Below are positions 1 through 8,215 of a stretch of DNA of 44,688 bases, piece by piece. Source of the DNA: Candidatus Bathyarchaeota archaeon (GTDB lineage: Archaea; Thermoproteota; Bathyarchaeia; 40CM-2-53-6); the NCBI GenBank assembly GCA_005884195.1, contig VBBP01000056.1, positions 1-44,688 on the forward strand, given 5' to 3'. The stretch's first letter is position 1, and every line of letters begins with the position of its first letter. The notes under the pieces are model-generated. The model was not told the origin of the DNA and did not search any database. It worked only from the letters and a program-made list of their open reading frames with translations. The translations under genes and the position numbers were made by a program.

Positions 1-2
1 CT

Positions 3-137
3 ATCTCAGAGCGTTTGAAGTGGGAGACAGAGCGGAACGTTGCGGAAGCGGTTCTTCTCAATGAGAAGTTGCGTCGGAAGGCTCCCAAGGGCTGGGACAG
101 CGCCAAGGTGGTTCGTGAGTGGAGAGACCGAAGGTAG
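3..137 (+). CDS. VapB-like antitoxin, 3' part (cut by window edge)
   Basis: An open frame runs in from the window edge and codes for 44 residues before a TAG at 135-137. The tail is charged and ends in a W-R-D-R-R stretch, as in many small antitoxins encoded just before a PIN toxin. It overlaps the GTG start of the next gene by 19 bases, the tight coupling usual for toxin-antitoxin pairs. The DNA-binding N-terminus lies outside the window, so the antitoxin class cannot be told. The assignment rests mainly on position and overlap. Confidence 0.5.
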   Translation: MSERLKWETERNVAEAVLLNEKLRRKAPKGWDSAKVVREWRDRR

Positions 138-553
138 TGGTCGATGCCTCTGTCTGCGCCAAGTGGTACTTGGACGAGGAATACTCGGATAGGGCACGGC
201 TTCTGCGAGACGATTTCGTTAAGGGCCAGATCGCGATAACTGTTCCTTCGCTCTTGTTCTATGAGACTCTCAACGCGCTCCGGTATAGCAGGGCCTTTGA
301 CGAGAAAGAATTGCGGGTGGCTGCTGATTCCTTGTCAAAGTACGGGTTTGAGGTATGGGCGCCAAGAGGAGAGGTCTACCGAGAAGCGGCTCGGCTTAGC
401 TTGGCACAAGATATTACCGTGTATGACGCCGCGTACGTTGCGCTATCAGAGCATCTTCGAGCATTGTTCTATACCGTGGACAAGAAGCTTCTGGACAGGT
501 TTCCGCGGAGAGCGCGTCACATCAGGATTTTCAAAGAGCAGGCATTGTCTTAG
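119..553 (+). CDS. PIN-domain ribonuclease, VapC-type toxin
   Basis: This 144-residue protein has the length and acidic residues of VapC toxins, which are metal-dependent ribonucleases that cut RNA, often tRNA or rRNA. The PIN quartet is visible: D9 in VVDAS, E49 in FYETLNAL, D103 in TVYDAAYVAL and D121 in TVDKKLLD. It starts at a GTG that overlaps the preceding antitoxin frame, so the pair is probably translationally coupled and the antitoxin neutralises the toxin directly. It is intact, and no second toxin or mobile-element gene lies beside it. Confidence 0.85.
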   Translation: MERPKVVVDASVCAKWYLDEEYSDRARLLRDDFVKGQIAITVPSLLFYETLNALRYSRAFDEKELRVAADSLSKYGFEVWAPRGEVYREAARLSLAQDITVYDAAYVALSEHLRALFYTVDKKLLDRFPRRARHIRIFKEQALS

Positions 554-608
554 GGACTGCCAATGGGCGAGTCAAGCCTTCAACCAAAGATGATGAGGGA
601 GTGGCTGG

Positions 609-761
609 ATGAGAGACCGGGAAACAGATATTATGAAGAAGGTTGAGCTTTTCGGGGCCTCGTCCCTTTTTCCGAAGACGCTCAATTCTCGGGTTAAGAG
701 ACCTGACTGGCTTCGAGACCGCCAGCTAGAATCTTGGTCAAAACTGCTCAGCTTATCTTAA
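609..761 (+). CDS. Possible 50-residue ORF, unknown
   Basis: An ATG-initiated frame of 50 codons sits in the 300-base gap after the PIN gene. It is basic and has no motif I recognise. No clear ribosome site or TATA box precedes it. It may be chance; the gap holds nothing else except the promoter of the next gene. Confidence 0.18.
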   Translation: MRDRETDIMKKVELFGASSLFPKTLNSRVKRPDWLRDRQLESWSKLLSLS

Positions 762-831
762 TCTTCCAATTGTACTTTTATTTTTCCGTGCCTCGCTTAA
801 GGGGTTATATCGCAGGGAAAGACCGGTTGAT

Positions 832-843
832 AAGAATAAATAC
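832..843 (+). promoter_or_regulatory. TATA-like box for the gene at 861
   Basis: The A/T stretch GAATAAATACA sits about 25 bases before the ATG at 861. That is the spacing expected of an archaeal TATA box for a leaderless or nearly leaderless message. It favours the ATG at 861 over an in-frame TTG at 855. Confidence 0.45.
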
Positions 844-860
844 AAACCGGGTCTTTGGCT

Positions 861-1310
861 ATGGCTAAGGGTTCGGATTTGCCGGATAAGCCTGCGGTGT
901 TCATGCTTGATAAGCCTCACTTTCAGGTCAAGCTTCAGTCTGACGTGCTAAAGGTCGATTTGAAAGATGGTGCCCGCGCGGAGATTGAGAAGCTCGCGGA
1001 GGCCCGGCCAGCATTACGCGATACAATAGGCTGGATGTTTCAGACCATCATTCCGTTGGACGTGCATCTCTGGGAGATTGAGAAGGTAACAGTGGAACCT
1101 TCAGGAAAAGTGAACATCAGAATTCCACATCGCAGGGACATTCATATTCCGCTGGAGCCATTGGAGGCCGAGCGGTTGGTGGAGAAAATGAACCAGCTGA
1201 TTCCCATAGAGAAAGAACGAAGAGTTGAGAGACAATTGGCGGAGCAGGCGGCAGAGAAAGAACGGGAACGGCAGAAGACGGACACTCTAAAGTACCGTCC
1301 AATGCGCTAA
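861..1310 (+). CDS. Conserved-looking hypothetical protein with coiled-coil tail
   Basis: I do not recognise this 149-residue protein. Residues about 15-115 look like a compact alpha/beta domain, with alternating hydrophobic strands (HFQVKL, VLKVDL, KVNIRIPHRRDIHIPL) around a helix rich in E, A and R. The last 35 residues are almost all charged (repeats of E, K, R and Q) and should form a helix or coiled coil. No signal peptide, membrane segment or cysteine is present, so it is probably cytosolic. It has its own promoter-like box and faces a convergent exchanger gene. Confidence 0.7.
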   Translation: MAKGSDLPDKPAVFMLDKPHFQVKLQSDVLKVDLKDGARAEIEKLAEARPALRDTIGWMFQTIIPLDVHLWEIEKVTVEPSGKVNIRIPHRRDIHIPLEPLEAERLVEKMNQLIPIEKERRVERQLAEQAAEKERERQKTDTLKYRPMR

Positions 1311-1385
1311 ACTAAACGCTATGCCTTCTCCCCAAGAGCAGTAGCTGTCTCAAGGGTGAGCCGCGTCACATGCTGGCGTGGGTCT

Positions 1386-2636
1386 TCATAGGATCTTGTC
1401 CCGCAGTGTGTCACGGAAAGCTGAGAAGGCAACGATCTTCTTTCTCTGCAAGATGACTTCAGCAGCAGCCAGGATCAGGAACACGATTCCCACGACCAAT
1501 CTAACCTCTACAATCGCTGTCGAAACCATCCAAAGAACAAAGAGAACGGTCGCGTTTGAGACGTTGTACTCAAGGTCGAGGAGCGCGGCGCAAGCGTAGA
1601 GCGACTGAGCCATTGTCAGAAAAATCTCGACATCATGTTTACCGATTGGAATCGTTCCCATCACGCTGCCTGAGCTGATCACGAATACTACTGGTATCAG
1701 TGCGACAAGAGCGGTCAATTCGTTAACGGATGAGGACATGAAGTTGAGAAGTGCGGTAGGAGCTAGTCGTATCGTGCGCGCCCAGTTGAAGGCTGAGACT
1801 TTCTCCGGAAATTCGGAGAGCACAGGTGCTATCCACTGGATGGAGAAGAACACGGCCCCGGAGCCGAGAAAGGGGACGAAGAGGGAGACAGCGATGGTTC
1901 TGATCGACTCCACAAAGGCGTCGGTGACGAAGACGAAGGTCAGTGCAGCGAAAACGAATAGCCCGATTATTGTTGCAAGTCTACGCGCGGGAGGCTTTAC
2001 ATCCAGAAGTGCGCGGGGCGGTCCTTCAAGGACTTCGTCCGGCTGGTTCTTGTCGGTTGGGAGTCGGAAGAGGAGCCACATGTATGCTACAAAAGTGACT
2101 CCGAGGATCAGTGAGTCGAGGAGTGACAGTTCGCCGCGTATTATTACGAATATGTAGTATAGTGATGAGCCCAGCATGAATACGAGCTCGACGCTTTGCT
2201 CTTTCCGCAGAGCTATGCTGGTAGGACCTGTTCGTCCATTCCGTCTTTTCTGGATCATTACTGTGAACATTATCAGTGGCCATCCGAGTCCAGTAAGCAG
2301 TCTATTGGCTCCTGTGAAGTTGGCGACCACGTTTGGGATCCAGCAGTCGATAGTGCAATTCAGCGGGTCTTTGCCTGCTTTCCAGGCGATTGTTCCCTCG
2401 ACGAAATATTCTGGGATGGTCTGTACGATCGCCACGAGGGCGAGGGCAAGTCCTTTGCTGATGGAGAACTCCGAGGCTTCTGCGGCCCAGGCAATTAGGA
2501 GGGATGCTGAAATCACAGCGCCGAAGGTGAAGAAGGCGACGGTGTAGTTGGGCTGGCGAAGTATCAAGACTACTATGATGGCGACGACGGCCCAGGCTGT
2601 GAGGAGCGAGTATTCCGCCAGAATTTTGCGCCGCAC
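1386..2636 (-). CDS. Sodium/calcium-exchanger-like membrane protein (CaCA superfamily)
   Basis: A 416-residue protein with about ten hydrophobic segments. It has the two inverted alpha-repeats of cation/Ca2+ exchangers. The first has A-E at 52-53 and IPEYFVEG near 74-81, followed by a degenerate GNxxGSN-like stretch (NVVANFTGAN). The second has SEFPEKVSAFNWA followed by SSVNELTAL. The acidic and amide residues of these repeats bind the transported cations in this superfamily. Substrate cannot be told: the alpha-repeats deviate from the usual calcium-exchanger motif, so another divalent cation or sodium/proton exchange is possible. It starts at GTG and is monocistronic by spacing. Confidence 0.75.
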   Translation of the reverse strand: MRRKILAEYSLLTAWAVVAIIVVLILRQPNYTVAFFTFGAVISASLLIAWAAEASEFSISKGLALALVAIVQTIPEYFVEGTIAWKAGKDPLNCTIDCWIPNVVANFTGANRLLTGLGWPLIMFTVMIQKRRNGRTGPTSIALRKEQSVELVFMLGSSLYYIFVIIRGELSLLDSLILGVTFVAYMWLLFRLPTDKNQPDEVLEGPPRALLDVKPPARRLATIIGLFVFAALTFVFVTDAFVESIRTIAVSLFVPFLGSGAVFFSIQWIAPVLSEFPEKVSAFNWARTIRLAPTALLNFMSSSVNELTALVALIPVVFVISSGSVMGTIPIGKHDVEIFLTMAQSLYACAALLDLEYNVSNATVLFVLWMVSTAIVEVRLVVGIVFLILAAAEVILQRKKIVAFSAFRDTLRDKIL

Positions 2637-2754
2637 TAGTCAGTGGCTCCTGTTGTTGCCATATTGTCCTCGTCCATCAAGCCGTCTAGGGCTTGAAGAT
2701 CGGGTCTTGGTAGAATACTCTTCCTCTATGCTTCGATCTGGTTTCCTTGATTGG

Positions 2755-3420
2755 CTAGAAGGGACTTAGGCCGGAGTGGTGGTCCTCTTTCTTTTCTGCA
2801 TGATCCATGGATATGGCGTATGAGAGGACGAGGTAGGGGTCGAACAACGTGTTCTGGATCTCGACACAGTACGAGTCGCGCACGCTGACCCATTTCTTGT
2901 GAATCTGCGCTATTTGTGATCCATCAGGTCCTTGGACTTTGTAATCATGTTGCAGTATGTTTCCATGGACTTTGGCGATCTCTTGTCCTGAGGTGTTTTC
3001 CATCCACCATTGCGATCCGATCAGTTGGAGGATTTTTTTCTTGATGACGGCTTGCAGTTGGCCTTGGGCGTTGTATATTTCAAATGTGGGTCGGATGGCG
3101 AGGACTTTCCCGTGGATCTCGCCTAGGCGTGTGCCGTCTGTTCCTTCGTACCAGAACTTTGGCCCGAAGCTTACGAGCTGTTGTTTGACGTAGGCGAGCA
3201 GGTTCCCGCTCGTGTCCTTGATCCCGAAGGTGTCTCGGATGGCGAGTATTTTCTGGTCGATAATGTATTGTGTTCCTCTGAACGGTGTATTCCATCCGGG
3301 CGTTCGGCCATAGCTCTGTGGGCTTGTAGCTTGGAGAGATATGGGTGCGCCGCATCGGCCGCAGAAACGGCTGCCGGGGACGAGCGGTTGGCCGCAGGAG
3401 GTACAAACAGGATTGGTCAT
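2755..3420 (-). CDS. Zinc-ribbon protein with LURP-one-like (LOR/Tubby-like) domain
   Basis: I place the start at the ATG at 3420, which gives 221 residues. An in-frame extension to 3504 would run into dispersed repeat copy A and adds no plausible domain. Residues 5-22 are a double-CxxC zinc ribbon (CTSCG...CGRCG). A short linker leads to about 150 residues of repeated beta-strand/turn units with the LOR/scramblase-like pattern: IDQKILAIRDTFGI, then KVLAIRPTFEIY, then a K-K-K-I-L segment and DYKV. Such domains bind membranes or lipids, but their role in archaea is not established. No membrane segment is present. Confidence 0.65.
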   Translation of the reverse strand: MTNPVCTSCGQPLVPGSRFCGRCGAPISLQATSPQSYGRTPGWNTPFRGTQYIIDQKILAIRDTFGIKDTSGNLLAYVKQQLVSFGPKFWYEGTDGTRLGEIHGKVLAIRPTFEIYNAQGQLQAVIKKKILQLIGSQWWMENTSGQEIAKVHGNILQHDYKVQGPDGSQIAQIHKKWVSVRDSYCVEIQNTLFDPYLVLSYAISMDHAEKKEDHHSGLSPF

Positions 3421-3489
3421 CAACTGGAATCCAAGCGCTGTTGGCTGTTCTGGGTCTAAAAGAGAGTTGTGTCTCTTGAAACGCCAGAG

Positions 3490-3722
3490 GGGAGAAGCAC
3501 TCATGCGACGCGAGGTGGATTCGCTAAGACCCCCTATTTTTCCTGGAACATTTCCTGTCTGGCAGTGATTGTGGGCGAGACCGGGTGATTAGGGCACGAT
3601 TCAGGCTTGAATGGACAGTCTATTCTATGGCTTTATCGACGGTCTCCGAACGATGCTTGGGAATCATGCGGACCCCCTTCCATTTTCAAGATCAGGGCTG
3701 AAAATGGGGGGATTTCTCGGCC
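3490..3722 (+). repeat. Dispersed intergenic repeat, copy A
   Basis: The left block (from TCGCTAAGACCCCCTATTTT at 3521 to about 3614) matches copy B at 20395 at roughly 85 percent of positions by eye. The right block at 3689-3722 (ATCAGGGCTGAAAATGGGGG then GATTTCTCGG) matches the right blocks of copies B, C and D. The distance between outer ends is about 200 bases in each. The copy fills most of the gap between the LOR-like gene and the small membrane-protein gene. Confidence 0.7.
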
Positions 3723-3815
3723 GTATTGTTGTTAGAAGCCCGTCCTTTTGTTGAGCCTAGATGGTCTTGCTTCAAGGGACCGCCTCCCCCAAGATGGGAA
3801 ACTTGTTTTATGGAT

Positions 3816-4037
3816 CTAGACGACTCTCGACCAGAAGCCAGGCTTCGTGTTCTTGCTGCCCCTAACAAGGCCCCATAAAAGCCGGATAAGGCCGAAAAGG
3901 ATCATTAGGCCGCCGACATATTCCCAGTAGACTGATGCGGATCTCGCGAAGAAGCTCACTTTGGTAGCTACAACTACTAAGCCGCATATGACCCAGACCA
4001 GGCCTGAGATTACAGTCTGCACACTCAGGGGTTGCAT
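3816..4037 (-). CDS. Small two-helix membrane protein, unknown
   Basis: A 73-residue ORF starts at an ATG. Two hydrophobic segments are clear at about residues 8-28 and 36-60, separated by a short polar turn, and a basic tail (KNTKPGFWSRVV) probably stays in the cytosol. No family is recognisable. It is transcribed away from the zinc-ribbon/EF-1 beta genes, with about 150 bases between starts. Confidence 0.55.
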   Translation of the reverse strand: MQPLSVQTVISGLVWVICGLVVVATKVSFFARSASVYWEYVGGLMILFGLIRLLWGLVRGSKNTKPGFWSRVV

Positions 4038-4150
4038 CTCTTCTGGCGATCTGTAGTTTCGAATTATGACTGATAACTCTATGGGTCAAGACTAGAAAGA
4101 TAAGCTCAATCTGTCAGGTTCTAGACTCTGAAAAAGGGCGTTGTGGGAAG

Positions 4151-4160
4151 GCATATAATG
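4151..4160 (+). promoter_or_regulatory. TATA box for zinc-ribbon/aEF-1 beta operon
   Basis: GCATATAATG lies about 30 bases before the ATG at 4189, a position that fits transcription starting a few bases before that codon. It is the only strong A/T box in the divergent gap. Confidence 0.55.
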
Positions 4161-4188
4161 CGCAAGGCGACTCCGCTTTTCGTCGCTA

Positions 4189-4377
4189 ATGTTGACAGAA
4201 GTTCGCACCGTTCGAATGCCCAGCTGCAACTGGTGCGGACGCATGATACTGCCCCGCGAAGGTGCGGTGAAATTTCCCTGCCCACAGTGCGGGGAGACAA
4301 CCATTTGGCGCTGCGAGAAGTGCCGAGGATTCGGCCGCCCCTACAAATGCCAGAAATGCGGCTTCTCAGGACCGTAG
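4189..4377 (+). CDS. Four-CxxC zinc-ribbon RNA-binding protein of translation (COG2888/DUF1610 type)
   Basis: Although only 62 residues long, it has four knuckles in order: CNWCG, CPQCG, CEKCR and CQKCG. They should form two zinc sites. Archaeal proteins of this kind are small CPxCG-type zinc fingers annotated as predicted RNA-binding proteins with a role in translation. They are frequently encoded directly before EF-1 beta, as here (13-base gap). An internal ATG at 4216 would start just before the first knuckle and may be the true start. The TATA box position fits 4189 better. Confidence 0.85.
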   Translation: MLTEVRTVRMPSCNWCGRMILPREGAVKFPCPQCGETTIWRCEKCRGFGRPYKCQKCGFSGP

Positions 4378-4390
4378 AAGGCGAGCAGAT

Positions 4391-4663
4391 TTGGCAAGGG
4401 TCATGGTTTCTCTCAAGATATTCCCCTCAGACATAATAGCTGACATGAACGGTGTCAAGCAGGCGATCACGAGATCTCTCGAAGGTATAGCCACCATCTA
4501 CAAGTTCGACGAGGAACCAGTCGCCTTCGGGCTCGTCGCTCTAGTCGTGCACATTATGATGCCTGAAGAGGCCTCGGGGGTCATGGACGAGGTTGAGCGA
4601 CGGCTAAAGTCGATCAACGGGATAAGTGAGGTCGAGGTTCTCGTCTCCCGTAGAATTGCCTAA
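4391..4663 (+). CDS. Translation elongation factor aEF-1 beta
   Basis: This 90-residue protein matches the archaeal nucleotide-exchange factor that reloads EF-1 alpha with GTP. The N-terminal MARVMVSLKIFPSD strand and the C-terminal EVEVLVSRRIA strand are typical, and the length agrees with the usual 88-92. The start is a TTG, preceded by the purine-rich GAAGGCGAG. The ATG at 4403 would remove part of the first conserved strand. It lies 13 bases after the zinc-ribbon gene and is surely cotranscribed with it. Confidence 0.9.
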   Translation: MARVMVSLKIFPSDIIADMNGVKQAITRSLEGIATIYKFDEEPVAFGLVALVVHIMMPEEASGVMDEVERRLKSINGISEVEVLVSRRIA

Positions 4664-4691
4664 ACTTAACAAGTGGTAATTAAGTAACATT

Positions 4692-4703
4692 AATTTTAAA
4701 TAG
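4692..4703 (+). promoter_or_regulatory. TATA box for the winged-helix gene at 4729
   Basis: The stretch AATTTTAAATAG is centred about 31 bases before the ATG at 4729, after the aEF-1 beta stop. It is the clearest archaeal TATA element in the window and implies a nearly leaderless message. Confidence 0.65.
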
Positions 4704-4728
4704 CATCTGATCGACATTTCCGTATACC

Positions 4729-5166
4729 ATGAGCATTAGATTCACACTTCACGAGGGAAGCAAGGTCCTGCTGGACCTCCCTCTCTCAGGGAAGGAATGG
4801 CAGCCCGAAGTCCGGGAAACCGTCTTTAAGCAACTCAAGAACTCCGAGGCGGACCTAGACTCGCTCAGCGAGATCTGCGACTTCTTCTCCAACAAGAAAC
4901 GACTCCAAATGGTCAACCATATGATCCGGGACTGCGAGAACTCGGCAACCTTCACAGACCTCCTAAAGGTGGCTGTGAACCCGAAGTACGTGTCCGACCT
5001 CGTGAACAGGGCTCCGAAGCGGGAGTTGGTTATCAAGGACAAGAACGGCTACAGCGTTTCGCCTATTGGAGTAGGTAGCTTCCTCTTGCTATCGATCGCA
5101 ATCAAGAAATTGCTGAAGAACGGAGATTCCATTAATAGAGATGATAAGTCTTTTGAGGAGGAGTAA
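4729..5166 (+). CDS. Winged-helix (ArsR-like) transcriptional regulator
   Basis: This 145-residue protein carries a winged helix-turn-helix at about residues 45-115. It has the start of an ArsR-type domain (SEICDFFSNKKRLQMVNHMI), a recognition-helix region (TFTDLLKVAVNPKYVSDLVNR) and a wing (ELVIKDKNGYSVSPIG). A hydrophobic segment, VGSFLLLSIAIKKLL, follows and may serve dimerisation. It lacks the metal-binding cysteines of ArsR/SmtB sensors. It precedes CDC48 by 94 bases and may regulate that gene, but this is only inferred from position. Confidence 0.7.
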   Translation: MSIRFTLHEGSKVLLDLPLSGKEWQPEVRETVFKQLKNSEADLDSLSEICDFFSNKKRLQMVNHMIRDCENSATFTDLLKVAVNPKYVSDLVNRAPKRELVIKDKNGYSVSPIGVGSFLLLSIAIKKLLKNGDSINRDDKSFEEE

Positions 5167-5260
5167 GATTTTTGAAGCCTAAGGTTAGGAGCGGCCAGTG
5201 CGGCACTGAACGCTCGTCTTCTCCTCAACCAACTGCCCCAATCGAGGTCAAGGAGTCCAA

Positions 5261-7441
5261 ATGACAATGGTACCCAAGGAAGCACAGCTAAGGGTAGCTG
5301 ACGCTAAGCAGAGAGACGTGGGCCATGGAAAGGTAAGAATCGACAACGAGACGATGCAGAAGCTCGCCATAACCGCAGGCGACTTTATCGATGTTCACGG
5401 CAAACGGACGACTGTCGCCATCGCCTGGCCGGCATATGCAGAGGACCAGGGCCAAGAAATCGTCCGGATGGACGGACTGCTCCGGAGAAACGCCGGAGTC
5501 GCCCTAAACGAGTACGTCACGATCAAAAAGGCCGAGGTCAAAGATTCACAGACAATCGTCTTCGCTCCTACTGATGTCAGGTTGAGTGTTGACGAGGAAT
5601 TCGTTGGCTTTGTGAAAAGGCGATTCATGGACATGCCCTTTGTCGAAGGCGACATGACTCTTCTCAGCATCTTCGGCAGCGCTGTCCCGCTGATCGCAAC
5701 GAGAACACGGCCTCATGGCCCTGTAAAGATCACCGAGTCGACGGTAGTTCAGGTGATGAGCGAGCCTACGCCGGAGAAGAAGGGAATACCGATTGTCACC
5801 TACGAGGACATCGGCGGGCTCCACAGCGAGATCCAGAGAATCCGAGAGATGGTCGAGCTTCCACTGCGCCATCCTGAGCTCTTCCAGCGACTCGGCATCG
5901 AACCGCCAAAAGGCGTCTTTCTTTACGGACCGCCAGGCTGCGGCAAGACCCTGCTGGCAAAGGCAGTTGCCAACGAGTCGGACGCGAATTTCTACGTCAT
6001 ATCTGGACCAGAGATCATGTCAAAGTTCTACGGCGAATCAGAAGCTCGTCTGCGAGAGATTTTCCAGAAAGCCCAGGAGACTGCTCCTAGCATCATATTC
6101 ATCGACGAAATGGACGCCATCGCACCAAAGAGAGAGGAAGTGACGGGAGAAGTTGAACGACGGGTCGTCGCGCAACTCCTTTCTTTGATGGACGGAATGG
6201 GTGCTCGTGGGAACATCATTGTCATCGGAGCTACGAACAGGCCGAACGCTATCGATCCTGCTCTCCGACGGCCTGGACGATTTGACCGGGAGATTGAGAT
6301 CGGGGTCCCGGACAAGATGGGACGGTACGAGGTTCTCCAGATTCACACGCGAACGATGCCTCTAGCGTCTGACGTTGGTCTCCCGAGATTGTCGGACATC
6401 TGTCATGGTTACACTGGAGCTGACATTTCCGCTTTGTGCCGGGAGGCAGCTATGAAGGCGCTCCGACGCTACCTTCCGGAAATAAACCTCGAAGAAGAAC
6501 GAGTACCTAGTGGAATACTGGAGAAGATGGAGGTTAACCTTGACGATTTCATGAACGCTTACCGAGAGATCACTCCGACAGCAATGAGGGAGGTGTACAT
6601 CGAGGTCCCGACAGTCCACTGGAGTGATGTGGGTGGATTGACCGAGGTCAAACAGCAATTGCAGGAGGCTGTCGAGTGGCCCTTAAAGAAGCCTGAAGTG
6701 TTCAAGAGGGTTGGGATTCGCGCTCCTAAGGGGATTTTGCTCTTCGGACCGCCCGGTTGTGGGAAGACCATGCTAGCCCGATCGGTAGCGACCGAGAGCG
6801 AAGCGAACTTCATCTCTATCAAGGGTCCCGAGCTCTTCAGCAAATGGGTCGGAGAATCTGAAAAGGCGATACGTGAAGTCTTCCGGAAAGGAAGAACGGC
6901 AGCACCGAGCATCATCTTTTTCGACGAGCTAGACTCGGTCGTTCCGAGACGAGGAACCGGCTTCGGCGACAGCGGAGTATCGGAGCGAGTCATAAGCCAA
7001 CTACTCACAGAGCTTGACGGAATAGAATCGTTAGAGAACGTTGTAGTAATTGGCGCTACAAACAGGCCCGACATTATTGACCCGGCGATCTTGCGCCCTG
7101 GAAGATTCGACAGGCTGATCTTCGTCCCAGCGCCCGACCACGCGACGAGGATGCAGATTCTGAAGATCCACTGCACAAACATGCCATTATCCCAGGATGT
7201 CGACCTTGACCATGTGGCATCGCAAACGGGAGGCTACTCTGGTGCGGATCTCGAAGCCGTCGTTCGCGAGGCTGGGCTCGTGTCTCTTCGTCGCGATATT
7301 GAATCCAAGAATGTCACACGGGAAGATTTCAGGGATGCGCTGGAAAGGATCAAACCCTCAGTCACTCCGGACATGGAGAACTGGTACCAGGGATTCGGCA
7401 AGCGGTTCAAGAAAGAAAGAGCTCCGGTCCCGATTACTTAG
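5261..7441 (+). CDS. CDC48/VAT-type AAA+ ATPase
   Basis: At 726 residues it has the standard CDC48 layout. An N-terminal substrate/cofactor domain (double-psi barrel about 5-90, second subdomain about 100-165) precedes D1, with Walker A GPPGCGKT at 223-230 and Walker B IIFIDEMD at 278-285. D2 follows with Walker A at 496-503 and Walker B IIFFDELD at 551-558. Both rings show the arginine-finger stretch RPGRFDR. The hexamer unfolds proteins for degradation or disassembles complexes in the cytosol. It starts at an ATG with AGGTCAAGGAG before it. The C-terminus ends in PVPIT, so no HbYX proteasome-docking tail is visible. Winged-helix genes lie on both sides. Confidence 0.95.
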   Translation: MTMVPKEAQLRVADAKQRDVGHGKVRIDNETMQKLAITAGDFIDVHGKRTTVAIAWPAYAEDQGQEIVRMDGLLRRNAGVALNEYVTIKKAEVKDSQTIVFAPTDVRLSVDEEFVGFVKRRFMDMPFVEGDMTLLSIFGSAVPLIATRTRPHGPVKITESTVVQVMSEPTPEKKGIPIVTYEDIGGLHSEIQRIREMVELPLRHPELFQRLGIEPPKGVFLYGPPGCGKTLLAKAVANESDANFYVISGPEIMSKFYGESEARLREIFQKAQETAPSIIFIDEMDAIAPKREEVTGEVERRVVAQLLSLMDGMGARGNIIVIGATNRPNAIDPALRRPGRFDREIEIGVPDKMGRYEVLQIHTRTMPLASDVGLPRLSDICHGYTGADISALCREAAMKALRRYLPEINLEEERVPSGILEKMEVNLDDFMNAYREITPTAMREVYIEVPTVHWSDVGGLTEVKQQLQEAVEWPLKKPEVFKRVGIRAPKGILLFGPPGCGKTMLARSVATESEANFISIKGPELFSKWVGESEKAIREVFRKGRTAAPSIIFFDELDSVVPRRGTGFGDSGVSERVISQLLTELDGIESLENVVVIGATNRPDIIDPAILRPGRFDRLIFVPAPDHATRMQILKIHCTNMPLSQDVDLDHVASQTGGYSGADLEAVVREAGLVSLRRDIESKNVTREDFRDALERIKPSVTPDMENWYQGFGKRFKKERAPVPIT

Positions 7442-7480
7442 AAGAAGCAGAGAACCGGGGCGGCCTGGCGAAATGCACGC

Positions 7481-7711
7481 TTGAACAATATCTGGAGTCC
7501 GAGGCCAATGTCCCTCGCGATCGTAGAGATTGTTGAGAAGAAAGGGCCTCTCACAGACCTTGATCTGCACAAGGAACTGAAAGCTAGCTTCGGAGAGGTA
7601 AGCTTTCGCGAGCTGAACAAGAATCTCATGAAACTAGAACTCGGCGGAGTCCTGAGGGTCTCGAGGCTAATGAAAAACAAGCGCCAGGTAGAGTTGGCAG
7701 GAAAATTCTAG
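7481..7711 (+). CDS. Small winged-helix protein
   Basis: The 76-residue product (TTG start; an internal ATG at 7508 would leave 67 residues) looks like a stand-alone winged helix. It has a first helix SLAIVEIVEKKGPLTD, a recognition helix VSFRELNKNLMKLELGG and a wing VLRVSRLMKNKRQVEL. It sits 39 bases after CDC48 in the same direction and is probably read from the same message. It could be a transcription regulator or a winged-helix adaptor. No partner can be named. Confidence 0.6.
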   Translation: MNNIWSPRPMSLAIVEIVEKKGPLTDLDLHKELKASFGEVSFRELNKNLMKLELGGVLRVSRLMKNKRQVELAGKF

Positions 7712-7716
7712 TGAGA

Positions 7717-7727
7717 ACTATATATCC
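7717..7727 (+). promoter_or_regulatory. TATA box for thioredoxin
   Basis: ACTATATATCC lies about 35-40 bases before the ATG at 7760. Transcription starting about 26 bases downstream would make 7760 the first good start. Two in-frame TTG codons lie at 7745 and 7751. Confidence 0.6.
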
Positions 7728-7759
7728 AGCCTGAATCGGTACGATTGCAGTTGACAGAA

Positions 7760-8092
7760 ATGGCAGACCATCCAGCTGAACCAGTAAAAGTAGAGGACTC
7801 GACGTTCGACCAGTTTGTCCAGAAATACTCTCTGACACTCATCGACTGCTGGGCACCATGGTGCGGTCCCTGTCGTATTGTCGGTCCGATCGTTGATGCG
7901 TTGGCGAAGGAGTATTCGGGAAAGGTAGTGTTCGGGAAGCTAAACACGGATGAGAATCCGGCTGTCTCAGGCCGGTTCGGCATAATGGCGATCCCTACAA
8001 TGCTTGTTGTCAAGCAGGGTAAGCTCGTTGATCAAATTGTTGGTGCCGTTCCGAAGGCGAAGATTGAGGCCGTTCTGAAAAAGTACATGTAA
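7760..8092 (+). CDS. trxA: Thioredoxin
   Basis: A 110-residue thioredoxin reduces protein disulfides in the cytosol. The active site WCGPC is at C35 and C38, the buried aspartate-equivalent strand LTLIDCWA precedes it, and the cis-proline is in IPTMLVV at about P79. Length and order match classic thioredoxins, with no extra domain or signal peptide. It has its own TATA box, so it need not be cotranscribed with CDC48. No thioredoxin reductase is in the window. Confidence 0.92.
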   Translation: MADHPAEPVKVEDSTFDQFVQKYSLTLIDCWAPWCGPCRIVGPIVDALAKEYSGKVVFGKLNTDENPAVSGRFGIMAIPTMLVVKQGKLVDQIVGAVPKAKIEAVLKKYM

Positions 8093-8141
8093 ACGGGTTT
8101 TCTGGTATTCTCTCCGATTCGGCGTGCTTGGTATAGACACC

Positions 8142-8161
8142 ACTTACTTGCGAACGTAAGT
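8142..8161 (+). promoter_or_regulatory. Inverted repeat at the PhoU-gene promoter (candidate operator)
   Basis: ACTTAC and GTAAGT form perfect 6-base arms around an 8-base centre that is itself near-palindromic (TTGCGAAC). The right arm abuts the TATA-like TCTATATTCT at 8161-8170. A dimer bound here would block TBP/TFB. The binding protein is unknown; self-regulation by the AbrB-like domain of the downstream protein is one possibility. Confidence 0.4.
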
Positions 8162-8215
8162 CTATATTCTAGCCGCTAATTCTATGTTGTATAGAGGAAC
8201 TTAGACTTGTCTCAA

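Noticed and set aside
5172-5264. A 30-codon TTG-started frame whose TGA overlaps the CDC48 ATG
   Set aside because: No ribosome site, no recognisable sequence, and composition typical of a spacer.
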